In this document: positions 1 through 11,380 of the stretch, piece after piece | Layout: every line of letters starts with the position of its first letter | How positions within the stretch are numbered: position 1 is the first letter of the stretch | Source: Echinococcus granulosus | Taxonomy: Eukaryota > Platyhelminthes > Cestoda > Cyclophyllidea > Taeniidae | NCBI RefSeq assembly: GCF_000524195.1 | Contig: NW_020170399.1 | Span: 317,207-381,206, forward strand | DNA length: 64,000 nucleotides | Direction of reading: 5' to 3' | Notes under the pieces: generated by a model | Told to the model about the DNA's origin: nothing | The model's database searches: none | The model's input: the letters and a program-made list of their open reading frames with translations, nothing else | Position numbers and translations under genes: made by a program

Positions 1-2430
1 CTGGTTGGGGTCGCATTGCCTACTTTTCGAAGGGTCTACCAACTCACTCAAGACATCTATGCGGAAGTTAACATGCTGAATTTACCCTGAGAACATGTCT
101 TTCATATCAACTATTTCTGTGTTATTTTTGTAGTGAACTTGCCCTTTTGAGAGCCTTATTGGAGTGGATCTTTCCCTTTGGCCTGCGGCTTTTACCAACC
201 ACGGAGCTCTTTAACTGTTCACTATTTAGTATTTTTTATCACATCTTGCATGCTTTGAGGATTTTTTGACCTTTTTACACTGGCAATGGTGGTTAGTAGT
301 CAATTATATTTTGTCATCCGTCACTCCTTCTTGCTCTCAACAAATCGCGTGTGTGGCAATCTTCGGACGTTAAGCTTGTCAAGAGTGCCGCTATAGGAGT
401 GAAGCTGCTGAAACTGCAACAACTGGTGAAAAAAAACCGATTCTAGTTGTCTCCGCTTAATAATTGTGCTGTCTTGAGGCTTTCAATCCATCGAAATTGG
501 CACTTGGAAGTATATTCGCAATTTCTAACGCTGGGAGTTTGGGTTATCGAGCCTTTCGTTTTTCCTGCGCTTCAATCCCTGATGGTCCGTTACTTTATCC
601 TATTTCCACTCTGCCTTGAACAGTGAGTGCAGTCATAAAAACCGAGTTTGGCTTGCTTGCTGCGTTTGGGGTCTGGCCATGGTACGCCACGACCGCCTCT
701 TCCACAGGTTAAAGGCGACGATTATCTCTCAGTAAACTTCCCAAGCTAATAGCTCCGGAAGATTGCATGTTTAAGTGGCAATCAAGTGTTCGACCAGATG
801 GTACATCTCACCAAGCTGAACCACGGGAGGCTGGGAGGTGTTCTTTCTTTTACAAAATCTCTCAGTGGCTCGAAAGTAGTTGCTGCATGATATCACGTTG
901 AGGTCATCGCGTTCCTTCTTCCATTTGCGTCATTAACAAACACTGGATGATGGTTTGACAGGCAGATTTACGGTCCTGGCTTTCAGTCGGTGGGCAAGCG
1001 CTGCTCATGGTAAAACTTTGCTTTTGACATCAGGTGTCGGTACGCGTGGGATAGCTCTTATTCAGTGCCTTCAACATGCGTCAAAAAGTGCGAATTTGAA
1101 TTCAAGCTATTGCACAGTGTTTTTGACTAACTGGTGTCAAGAGAATCGCACCACATGGTTGGAACTTGTCCAGTTTTATTTCTCCATTTCTGCTCTCTTG
1201 TTTACTGGTTAAGCTGGTCAAAATTAGTTCCTTTCAGGTCTGATGGTCGTAGTGAATAGATTAGAACTAATAAACGAAGGTGTTTTTCTTGCCCCACTGG
1301 CTGTTTGTTTACGTAAACATGCGATAACGCTTTTCACGGTTGGCGTAGCGCCCTCAAGATCGTGCACTGAACTTGATAAACACTGAATGCCATATGAAGT
1401 GAGTGAAACAGAAATTGCTCCTTGGTCCCGTCTCTTATTTTGTGAGGATCCCGATAGCGTGTCAAATGCGCATTCAACTCTGAGCCCGGAGTTTCATCCA
1501 AATTTGCTCATTGCACATGCGTTCCGTCAACTCAGAGCCACTTGGACGCGCTCAGTTGATGGTGATCTCCTTTTAACCGTTGATTGCGCCAGAGGGGTGT
1601 TGTCGCTGTTGGAATGGCGTCTTTTGACAATTCGCTGCGTCCTCTTAGGCGATCAGTGCCGTTTCTAGCCTCACACTCTTCCTGCTTCAGACCATGCAAA
1701 CACCTACGGTTAAACCTTTTTTTCGGCGAATTCGTGGTCAAGGATCTTGTTCTTATATGAGGGAACCAAACAATATCATGCAGTTTTTATGATGAAAGCG
1801 TCCAAACGTACTTTACTAGTTGAAGTACCCACCACTATACCTCATTTTTTGGAAGCCTTTTTGAGCTACACAGTATCTAGCGAATTCCACTTTTATGCAC
1901 AGTTTTGCCGCCAGGGGTCAAGTCGTCTTTGCTTTTATCACTTTTCTTGCCCAGCTGTCTATGCCAAGAAAAAGATTAAATAGCGGTTGGTGAAGCATCA
2001 GGGGATAGGGTGAGACAGTTTCTCCTTCCTATCCTCAAATGCAAATCTTCGCAGGCCTGCGTTTTGGAACGAGGTATTACAGTGCTACGTCCTCGTCAAG
2101 ACTTTCTTTCCTGAATTTCCCCAAAGTCGACGTTTTTTTCCCACCTTCGAAGCACATCAAATTGATGTTGTCTTAGGCTTGCTTATTTGAACCCCAGTGA
2201 ATCGTGATTAGTAATTCCATCTGCAGTCCTTCATGCAAAAAGAGGGCATACTATTTCAGGGTTAATGTGATCGTTTACTTGAGAATGACAATCGACATAT
2301 GCGTTTACTTGACGTTGAAAACCAAAACCCACTTCTCAATGTAAATCTGTTGACAAACAGACAAAATATGGCGAGCGCTTTAGAAATCACTTCAAAGAAA
2401 TGCAGAATAAGGTGATGGTCTTTCAATTCC
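1..2430. other. gene-poor stretch, no supported gene
   Basis: No family-level similarity was recognised here. At the left edge one frame stays open from base 1 to a TGA at 88-90 (29 codons) and could be the tail of a gene lying outside the window, but it is too short to support. A 93-codon ATG frame at 1387-1668 has a protein-like composition, with no recognisable domain and no clear splice partners. It may be chance or an exon. The rest is A/T-rich with frequent stops in all frames. Confidence 0.5.
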
Positions 2431-2880
2431 ACTGCTTGTCATCTGCTAATGCATGACATGCGGCATCCATTGGCTCAGTTTCCGAGACTGCCTTTGTTGA
2501 CGTGGGTGTAAGCGATCTGCTCCATCACTCATAATACACATCAGGGCTGGAGTCTTTTATGGACGTGATTCATCCGTCTTGGAGTGATTAATTCCATACA
2601 CAGGCACGCGAACCGATGGGCTCGAATCCCGGCATTGTGAGACACAACACTTTGCCGAAACCATTTTCAACCGGTACCCTTCTACCACTGCTTGTCGCGC
2701 CTTCTGCAAATGCTAAAGAACGCATTTTGCGAGAAGCCTTTGCAGCTCTGGCACTGACTTAGACTCGCGTTGGTAAAAAATGCGGCCTACAATCGTTCTC
2801 ATTTCGTTCTATCTACATTTTATGAAATGAGAGGCAAAGTTTGGCGGAAATAACGTGTAGAGCACAGTGAAGGGTACTGA
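2430..2880 (+). repeat. dispersed repeat family 2, copy 1
   Basis: This block aligns by eye with 51300-51770 along its length. The clearest shared core is gtcgcgccttctgcaaat, found at about 2693 and again at about 51596, and it is followed in both copies by a similar aa..gcatt.tg.gagaag string. Both copies start with a similar tgtcatc.g / gcatgac module. A B-box-like gctcgaatccc lies at about 2618, but no tRNA fold is visible. Coding capacity was not seen. The copies are diverged, which suggests an old non-autonomous element. Confidence 0.55.
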
Positions 2881-3454
2881 TAGACTTCTCTGCATCCGTG
2901 CTTCCAATGGACAATATGCCGTTGCAGCAGGCTAAACCGAAAATCGCAAGAACTATTCTGCTTGCGTAATAACTGCACAATCAATGTCAATGAGGGCCAC
3001 TTTGATGCAATGAATGGGCTTGCCGGAGAAGTAGTAGAGCCTGGGTTTATAGTTATGCTAAATACCTTTTAAAATGCATCTAATCACAAGGCAAATTGAC
3101 ATTTAGTAGTTTGCTTGAAAAAATATAATCCAAAATGGGTTCCTAACATCCTGAAAGAATAAGCGGACCTTTGACGAATGAAGTTGAACTATAGTTTAAA
3201 CGATGTTGCCCAAATGTGTCGGGAACTTTGGTGGCAGTTGAATTTTAGTAGTTGTTAAGGTAGTGGGCTTGTTCAGTTTTTCTAAAAATGACGCCCCATC
3301 ACTTGAAAATGTTTTTAACGTTTCCGACTTGGCACTGTCCATCAGCGTGATTACAATTTTAAAAAACCCTTTTGAGGCATTTGGGACAATTGCAATTGCC
3401 ATCCCCTGCATTTTGCAAGCACAACTGATACGGACATTACAAACATTTTCGTGG

Positions 3455-4295
3455 CCCCTCGTGACTTCCCTGAAGACAAAAAATGGCATACTCTACTTGG
3501 GCAGTCTATACGATTATGTTGTCACATAGGCCTCCAGCATTAGCCCTTACAACGCAGTCGGCGTCCTAGGGAAACACACCCACGAATCAACAGTGTTAGT
3601 CATCCAATTTGTATGCAACCAAGTTGATACTTAACCCCAACGTCGCTAGCCCTTTTTGGCAACTTTACTGAATCTGCGGTCCCATCCTGTTCGAAAAGGC
3701 ATTGGGGGAAGGGAGAATGTGCAGGCCATTATCCACATCCATCGCTAGTCGTGGGAACACTGGTCCAAAAGTAGCCCCATTTAATAAAGGGCGGGATTTA
3801 AAATGTTTTCGTGGGGATAGGGTTTTGCTTCTATTCCTCCTGGCCACTTTTTTTCTCATTTCAGTACTGCCTAGACATGTCTATCAGCCTTTTATCCAGC
3901 TAGTGAAGAGGTGGAGGGGTATCGTGTGTTCACTTCATTGACGTCTTCATACAGGCACCGTAAAAAGCTCTGTAACAGACTTTTCTAGGTGGTTCATGGG
4001 TGGTGTCGCTTTAGTTGTTAATACCATTCCTGCAGAACACTGAACTGGGTTAGTTGCCGAAGAGAGACGTTATTTTCAATCATTTTGTTGGGAGTTGTCA
4101 CAGGTTCTCCCATCCCCAGCAAATGCACTTCTTTCATTACGCTAAGGTTTGTTATTCAATGGTCAAAATCAGGGTAGTTGTCCATTAGGATCGAGTTTGC
4201 TGTTCGTTTCCAATAGTATGCCCCACCCCCCAAGCCTTCCTTGAAAATGAAAGAAGACATCCTACTTGGGGAGAATATGCAATCAAAGTAAAGCA
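3455..4295 (-). mobile_element. TRIM-like LTR element, copy 1 (reverse)
   Basis: This is a reverse-oriented copy of repeat family 1. The reverse complement of the terminal module, marked by ttccctgaagac, lies at about 3455-3560. The internal module runs from about 3740 to 4140. A second terminal module ends near 4295. The internal part aligns with 40430-40800, sharing for example gctgccatttaat/agggcgggattt-type strings and the ggtggtatcg.gtgttcactt block. No open frame longer than about 80 codons is present. The element is decayed and was probably non-autonomous. Confidence 0.6.
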
Positions 4296-4429
4296 TTGTT
4301 GATGTACTGCTAAACAACAAGTCAGAATTTTCATTAAATCAGAGTTGCTGCGCTTCAAAAGATTTTTAAGTGACTATAAGTCGTAAAATTTTTGGTTTTT
4401 GATGATTTGTTCGAGAAGTATCATTTCAA

Positions 4430-5335
4430 CCACAAGGTTTGGCGCAATGCTTCCATCTTATTTGGTCTAAGTAAAGTCTGATGTTAAATCTACTTGAAAC
4501 TAATGGCACTATCTTCTCAACAAACCCGTCTTTTACTACTGAATGCCAAACATTAACGTGATGGAAGGATTGCATACGCAGCGGATGGGCGAATCTGTGA
4601 CCTCCCCTAACAAAAGAGCGGAAGATGTTGTCCACCCTCTACAACTACTCCAGTACCGTACTATGTTGGAATAATATTAACAGCTAGAGCAACACAAACC
4701 GTGAACCATCCAGAAAATCACTTTACGGAGCTGTATATGGTACCAGTATGAAAAAGTCGACTAAGTGAACAGGTGGTACCGCCTCCGCCTCTCTACTGCT
4801 AGGAGAGAACCCAGATAGATATGGTTGGGCAGCATTGAAATGAGAACAAAGTGACAAGGAGGAAGAGACACGAAACCTTGTCCCAAAGATACAATTTTAA
4901 ACCCAATCCTGCATTAAATGACTCTGCTTTGAGGTCATTGCTCCTACGGCTAGCTTTGGACACGTGCGATGGCAAACGCACTTCCCCGTCCCTCAATGCA
5001 GTTTCCGAACGGGAGCACCGACAATGTTGTGATGACGGAGGCAGAAGGTTGACTGAGGAGAGTGCAAGGAATGGTGCTGAAAAGAGGAGAAGTGCTTAGA
5101 TAATACGTTAGCTTTCGGTTTTGGTAACGGACCACTTAGGGGCTCCGCCATTGCATCTCAGTGGGGCGACCAGGCCTTTGGGCATGCCAGTGCGTCTAAG
5201 CCCTTCTCTACGTCGCCAATACATACTCTGTCCGAGCAATACGTCATCTTTCGTCTTTGGGGAAGTGTTGGCACGTCACGGAAGTTTTTCAGGCAATCTA
5301 CCAGCTTGCTGATACCAGTTTGATTCCATTCTTTT
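4430..5335 (+). mobile_element. TRIM-like LTR element, copy 2 (forward)
   Basis: This is a forward copy of family 1 lying directly next to the reverse copy at 3455-4295. The left terminal module is truncated (from about 4430). The internal module, starting with ttaacgtgatggaagg at about 4554, runs to about 4990. The right terminal module, containing ggcatgccagtgcg and catctttcgtcttt, spans about 5110-5335. No coding frame matches any transposase or reverse transcriptase motif. The back-to-back arrangement with copy 1 suggests independent insertions into the same tolerant spacer. Confidence 0.6.
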
Positions 5336-6855
5336 GACATGCCTAAAATGTATGTCAATGCCTCTACCCAGTCTAGATTTTATCATCATTTTGACCGCCA
5401 TAATGGGATTTATCGAACTTGTTCTGCATCCTTTCTGCCTTTTGCAAAGCTAAATAAAAATACAATTTGAAGCGAACTAGTGAATATCACGATCCCGAGT
5501 TTTTATGATCATTTTTTGCTATACGAATTGCCGTCGGATTGCATTTCGCATTTGAAGACAAATGCCCAGATATGAAGTGCGTCCGGACTTATATTTCAAC
5601 CAAGCAAATTTTGTTTGCAAAGTTAATACAATGTACTGATTTCCTGAGTCATGAATTGTGAATTGGAGTGGAAAAAAAGTTAAATCAACTTAAAGAATTC
5701 CTAATGCTTAGATAGAAAGAAAGGGAAGCTGTCGTGTAGGAGTACATTCAGCTCAAAAGCAGTTCAATGAGGGGAAATGATGCTGTATAGCTTTATGTGC
5801 CGTAGATGGCAGGATTAGTTTCCTTCTTAAACGCATACATCTTGGAAAGTGGAATTGAAGCCACTGAATCCGTGGATACCGCACACTGTAGAAAGAATTA
5901 TCATGCACACGCACCTAAGATAAAATGAGGTTTATCCCAGGTTAAATAGACTCCAAAATCGTTAGAATAAAAGCTACGGTATCGCCTACAACGAAAGAAA
6001 CCACTATTGAGCATTACAGTGGTAACTTATTTCAAAACTGTCTTACACAAACATCTCAGTGGGATTTGAGCTTTTGCAAATTAAGTTGGTCTGTCAAACT
6101 GTGAGGCGATGATGGAAGGGAGTTGGGAATCCATAAAATCAAGCGGGGAGGAAATAGGGGTAAATCCTAGTGTACCCTTTGCCGTAACTCAGTGATAGAT
6201 CGCATTCTAGAACTTTATTGGCGTTGACAATGTTTAATGCTGCTTTTCAAGGGGAGGATAAACTGCACAATATCGCCCTGACCTGACATTTCGGTTTCCC
6301 TTAGCTGATTTGATTGGTAGTTCACGGGGAGAAAGGCTTCGCTTACTCGACCCATGAGTTCAATGTTTCCTAGAAAACTTGAACAAAAATACGCGGTGGC
6401 ATCCAATACTAGCTTTCCGGGCCAGCAGGTTTTGCTATCATTTACCCAAGTCCGTGAACTCAAGATTTCTGAAATGTCTCCCTCCGTTGACTTATACCCC
6501 ATCCACTGTATTTAAAACTGTCGTTTTCCTGGAAATTTCAGTTTCTCTTTGATTAAGGTCCTCAAAAAGTAATCAGTGCCTAGAAATTTGATATTCGTGT
6601 AGCAAACTTTACGGTGACCTAAGTGTAAATAAAGGGTCATTGTAAAAGAAAAAACGCTTCTTAATATGATACTTGAGTGGGGCCACAAGTCCCAAATGTG
6701 TTTCAGTCTATTCACTCGTTTTCAAAACCCCCATCTATCATCCTAAGGCGATTTTGAAAGCAACGCTTCACACCATTCCCTAACGGGGATATACACACCG
6801 AGTTGGCATGTCGCCAACACCACCGCCCAATGGAAAAGCGCCACCGCTTACAACC
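5336..6855. other. spacer upstream of the BIR gene
   Basis: No gene is supported. Two neighbouring minus-strand frames of 95 and 67 codons (6215-6502, with a true ATG, and 6512-6715) have no recognisable motif and sit in moderately A/T-rich DNA. They are treated as chance frames. No clear repeat copy was matched here. Confidence 0.45.
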
Positions 6856-6859
6856 ATCT

Positions 6860-7025
6860 GACTGCTAGCCAATAGCATGGCGAGACAAAGTTGATTGGCT
6901 GGCAAGTCGACACTGCGTGTGTCACGTGATGGCTTGTGGCTGTTGCGAGACCACCCTCCACTTTATCCGTAGGTTCCCCGTGGCTGGCGGTAGTGGTCCT
7001 TGCTCGTCTTGCGGCGACTTTCAAA
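6860..7025 (+). promoter_or_regulatory. likely promoter region with paired CCAAT boxes
   Basis: The region just before the proposed start codon at 7026 is richer in G+C than the spacer to its left. It holds a CCAAT box at 6869-6873 and an inverted one (ATTGG) at 6894-6898. CCAAT pairs are a common feature of animal promoters that bind NF-Y. Transcription from here is an inference from position only. Confidence 0.35.
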
Positions 7026-9589
7026 ATGTTCACAGCTTTCCAATCTGCTTTAAGGGATGTCTTCCTGGTGACTGTACAAAAGGAGGAGGAATTGACCTGC
7101 GCCACTGCTGCAATTGCACTGGGTACGTCAACTCCACATTTGACGGCTGTTCATGCCAATATTTTCAAGCAGTAGCCGAAGCAGTATGACTGCTCAGTGA
7201 CTGTGGATCTCTAGACCCTCCTTTTTTTGTAATGCCTTCCCTTTTGGTTACCAATGTCAGTGCTTTAGTCGGACATTCTCGTTTGCCATTTTTATCACAC
7301 TGTGAAGTGGGCGGTTTGCGTCTGCTTACCTCCATACTTTAAACAACGGGAAATTGCTTTTGCTTTAGGAGGGGACTTTGTTTCTTCCTGCTCTAGTTTT
7401 CGCTGTTTGGTTTGGTTCGGTGGTATAGTCCTAGAAACTCCTTCAAAGGATGGCATATAGCCTAATACTGGCCGATCTGCTGCCGATATGGTGGTGATTC
7501 ACTGACACGATAGGTGAGTCAATTGCCACCAGGTCCTGGCAGAAGCTCAGTATATTCAATACATCCTGCTCTACTTATAAATGCGCATTCCCACTTCCCT
7601 CCTGAATCGGGTCTGTATTTACCTCAAGGATACGCCTTTTAGGAACGGTGAAATTCGGACGTGAAAGTCGCTACAAACTGGGTGCTTAATGGGATTTGAC
7701 CGTCCTGAACAGAACGTAAACGCACACGCCGCTTACACCGACTTGTCCTATTCTTCTACTTGCAGCCTGCCTCGTGCAAAAGTACGCCCATGCGCCGCGC
7801 TTTGCTACTCACCGCCAGTGTCTGGCGTCCTTCGGTGCGGAGGCGACAATGGAGTCTGCTAACTCCCCACAGAGGCCCTCTCCAGTGGAACTGGCGAGCG
7901 CGGGCTTCTTTCACACCGGCCGTGCGGACGAGACAGTGTGTGGTGCCTGCTTCCTCGGGTTGCGCGACTGGCAACCTTGCGACGTCGATGCTGAGGCGGT
8001 GCACGCGCGATTCGCTGCAGGTGATGGTGGCAGCTGTCTCTTCCTTACGACTCGCCGCCTCCTCACCTCAGTGTTGCCACTTGCTCGCAAACACCTCACC
8101 ACATCTCCTCCTCGCTCCGACACTGTCGTTGCTGCCACTATGATCGAGCGGTTGACGGTAATCGCACGTGAAATGGCCGTTGGTGGGAGCGGGGGCGACA
8201 ACAGTGGTACCGACTGTTGGCCAGTCCAGAATGCTCGCGTTCTTGGGTACTCCGATGACTTGATTCTGCTGGCGTTGTGGAGACTGCAAACGGAGGGCAA
8301 CGCAGTTGATCACACCTGGGCAATTGATCCACAAGTGAGTCGGCATGCACTGAAATCGTGTGACTTATGGAGATTTGTACCACCAGTGAGTTCCCTACAT
8401 TGGTGCTGCAGATCGGCGACATATTGTTCAGTGTCGTAGATCGAGTTGGGACCTTACAACACCTTCTGTGCCTGAAATCAAGCTTGATGCACATCTCAGG
8501 ATTGTGTGGCCAATCGAATCTTAGCCTCTACCTCAATCTCTCTTTCATCATACTTATATACCTCCCACAGCAATCCTACGAGAATTCAAATTTAATTCGC
8601 TCAGACTTCACTACGACGGAATCACAAACTTCAAATAATAAACGCCGTCTTTTCTCTTTCTCATAAAATTATTTCAACTATCAAAAGAATTGGTAATCAG
8701 ATGAAGTCCGCACGAGGGTGAATTATTCCGTTAGCCCATAGCAGGGTAATTCATCATAGGGCTGTTTACAGCATTTTTTTGATCGGATGCGGCTCTGTCA
8801 AAGGGATATACTGATTTCCTCCGTGCCATCACTGTAAGAATGCCTTTTTCCAAAGAAAACAATCAGCACCGACAATGTTCTTATACTATTCCAGACAACT
8901 GATTCATTGTGTCATATCTTGGCCGTTTGGATCTTTTGGGCTCTTCTGCCCTCCAAAGTCCACTTCGTGAACGGACTCTTTGATAGGATTACTAACGTGT
9001 AGGAGTAATGTGATGATAGGAGCTAGATTTGACAACCAATGAATGTGTATGATAAGTGGATTTCAGGGCACGTACTTTCGATGGGCCGCAATTGATCTGA
9101 ATGGAAGTCGTGCTCCCTCCGCCACACGACTGGGTAATTTTGGCGTTTCAAAGGTCTGCAAATTTCGCATCTGTTTGATCGAACTACCACAGAGTGGTAG
9201 GAACTGCATTTCATCAATCAATGTTAAGCCTTACAGCCTAATTTCAAACTCTATTGTAGGGCACAACGGATCTACTGAAAGCCATTTTGCGAGTTCAGGA
9301 GAGCGGCTTAGGCGATGACGAAGTGGGAGAAGACGTCGAGCAGACAGAGGCAGATGAGGCGGAAGGAGCGGCCCCCCTGACACAAAACAACGGGGAGGCC
9401 ACTCTTGCGACGGAAGATGCCGAAGTGAGCAGGGGGAGCACCACGGTAGTCCCGCAGCATCCCTCTCTGCCGTGTCTCTCACAGTTGGTACAGTGGTGGG
9501 CCAAGACCTGGCTCCCCTCTAGGCCGCCCACCGCCTGCGGCAGTCCTCGAGCTGCATTGCGTAGGAAGGCTAACTCCACCTCCGCCTAG
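7026..9589 (+). CDS. BIR-domain inhibitor-of-apoptosis-like protein
   Basis: Exons 7026-7122, 7766-8334 and 9260-9589 join in frame (phase 1, then phase 0) into 331 residues. Exon 1 has a strong G|GTACGT donor. Exon 2 follows tacttgcag. The BIR core lies at about residues 55-115: ELASAGFFHTG, then the zinc pattern C-x2-C in VCGACF, the LRDW tryptophan, a His in HARF and a final Cys in SCLFL. A segment near NARVLGYSDDLILLALWRLQ resembles the UBA region of IAPs. The C-terminal exon is acidic, then Pro/Arg-rich, and contains no RING finger. IAPs bind caspases or other BIR partners, and the lack of RING means E3 ligase activity is not expected. A single-BIR protein outside the caspase-binding class is the alternative. 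The assembly gap at 9814 follows the stop codon. Confidence 0.72.
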
Positions 9590-10375
9590 AGAGCGCCACC
9601 CAACCACTCCGCCGGCCACCTTAGTCATCATCTCACTTTTCCTCACCTTCATCATGATCGTGCGCAGTTGATCATCTGCCTTCTGTTCTTCCGTCCCTGT
9701 GACCGGTCTACTGCATCCATTCTTGAGATCATGTTCTTTTGGGGTCATTTGAGGTTTTGTATGGTTGGGTTCGTGTGGCTCTTATCAGAGGCTGGCACTC
9801 CGCCCAATTTGCGNNNNNNNNNNNNNNNNNNNNNNNNNNNNNNNNNNNNNNNNNNNNNNNNNNNNNNNNNNNNNNNNNNNNNNNNNNNNNNNNNNNNNNN
9901 NNNNNNNNNNNNNAGAGGTGGCTCAAGAACGTAGGAATAAGCGTGGTTGTTGTTTCTTATTTGACAATGGACAACGTTCACTGTGCTGTTGGTGGGTTCG
10001 AAACTCGACAAGTTTTTGGTCGCGGAGTGCCTGAGAGGCGTTGGGTGTCTTGTCGCTGTGCCGCGCATCTTGACGTTTGACGGGAAGCGGTGGTAGTGGC
10101 AGCTAACGCCGCTGGGCCCGTTGCATGTAATCTGGTCCTCGTGGCTTGCGTTGCGACGGCCTTCGGCACAGGTGGGGGTCAATGCCACTTGCTCTGGGCT
10201 TGCATTCTCTTATGGTTGATTGCGTGCAGTGCGTTGGTTGCTTTTGAAGACGAGGCAGATGCGAAACATTCTAGTGAAACTACTTCTTGAGCTGCCTGAC
10301 AATCTTATCGACTAAATAAGTCGTAAACCTGATTTCTCGGTTGGTGCATAGTTATGCTGATGCGTTAATTGTTTG
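9590..10375. other. spacer with assembly gap 9814-9913
   Basis: One hundred Ns fill 9814-9913. On the right side of the gap, 9914-10290 is G+C-rich with several overlapping open frames on both strands. None shows a recognisable domain. The 3' end of the BIR gene transcript may run into the gap. Confidence 0.5.
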
Positions 10376-10840
10376 CTTGACTCGGTTCTGGTAACGGGCT
10401 GCTAAGAGGCCCTGACATTGTCCCATTCCGGGCAGCTTGGTCCCCAGACCATGCCAGTAGCCCCGAGTCGTCGTAAGTTGACAGTGCATACCCTACCTTG
10501 GTATTATGTCTTTACTCGTCTTCAGGGAAGTTTCGAGGCACCACAACGTTATGAGCATTAGAAACGCGGGCTCACACTGGCATTGTGACGAAATGCACGC
10601 GGAAGCACGTAATTCATTAGCTCACTAAAAGAAGGGATTAATCGAGTGGAAATGTTAAGTGTTGGTAGTATGGTTAACTGCATTTAGCAATGCCGGCATT
10701 TAAGTCTCCGCAGATTGTAACTCGTCCCGGCAGACTGGCCTCTGGGTCATGACAGCAGTCGCATAGCCCCTTTTTAGACTAGCAATATGTTTTCCAGCAT
10801 TCTTCTATGACTTGCCACTGCTTTTGGAGTCGAGACGCTA
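10376..10840 (+). mobile_element. TRIM-like element, copy 3 (terminal modules only)
   Basis: Two diverged terminal modules of repeat family 1 lie about 310 bp apart. The first carries ggttctggtaacgggctg, ccatgccagtag and ctcgtcttcagggaag. The second carries gactggcctctgggtcatga. The internal module seen in other copies is absent, so this is a deleted copy or two adjacent solo terminal repeats. Confidence 0.5.
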
Positions 10841-11380
10841 CATAGATAATGGGAATTTTAGGGCATTTGTGGAGGTGAGATTTATTCCACTGTCGGTAAA
10901 TGCAGCGATAATTCAATGTTGCACCAAAAGGAATTCGATAAAATGATCAAAGCCTGAGCCTTATTGGGCAAACATTGACGTGTTTAATACAAGTAGTGAG
11001 GGATGAGTTAAGGTAGTAAATGGCGGATGTCGTGGAATAATCAAACATATTCAAGCTCATAAAAATAAATTTGACATTCAAAATGCTTTAATTTCAAAAT
11101 AAGACCCTTTTAGCCCAGAAAATTAGTCTTTGTTTGGCAAATTGTGCCTGAGTATTTTATTTGCAAAAACGTCAAATTCTTACCAAGGATTTGGAGTCTA
11201 CCACCACAATTCCATTTAACCCCAAATTTGTGCACAATGCACAAAAAAGCAACAAATTTTGTCTCCATCTAGGCAGTTGTTAACTATTGTTGAATAGATT
11301 ATGACAATTATATATGTGCATTTAAATCCTCACCCACCGTCGCGAGTCATTTGTCGCTCGGGTGCCATCTTGCCTCGTGG
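10841..11380. other. A/T-rich spacer before SIRT1
   Basis: Nothing recognisable was found in 10841-11330. A short G+C-rich, CpG-containing patch around 11330-11380 lies just before the proposed two-codon first exon of the SIRT1 gene and may be its promoter or 5' UTR. Confidence 0.4.

Noticed and set aside
2600..2640. possible tRNA or tRNA-derived SINE head (B-box-like sequence)
   Set aside because: No cloverleaf and no A box at proper spacing could be drawn; only the short box-like string is present.
3196..3529. overlapping frames of 97 and 88 codons on both strands
   Set aside because: Neither has a recognisable motif, and the right part enters the terminal module of a repeat copy.
7911..8300. 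129-codon frame on the minus strand
   Set aside because: It is antisense to the BIR exon, which carries the zinc-binding pattern on the plus strand.
9985..10010. second B-box-like string, gggttcgaaactcgac
   Set aside because: The expected T-stem pairing is absent and no tRNA fold is visible.
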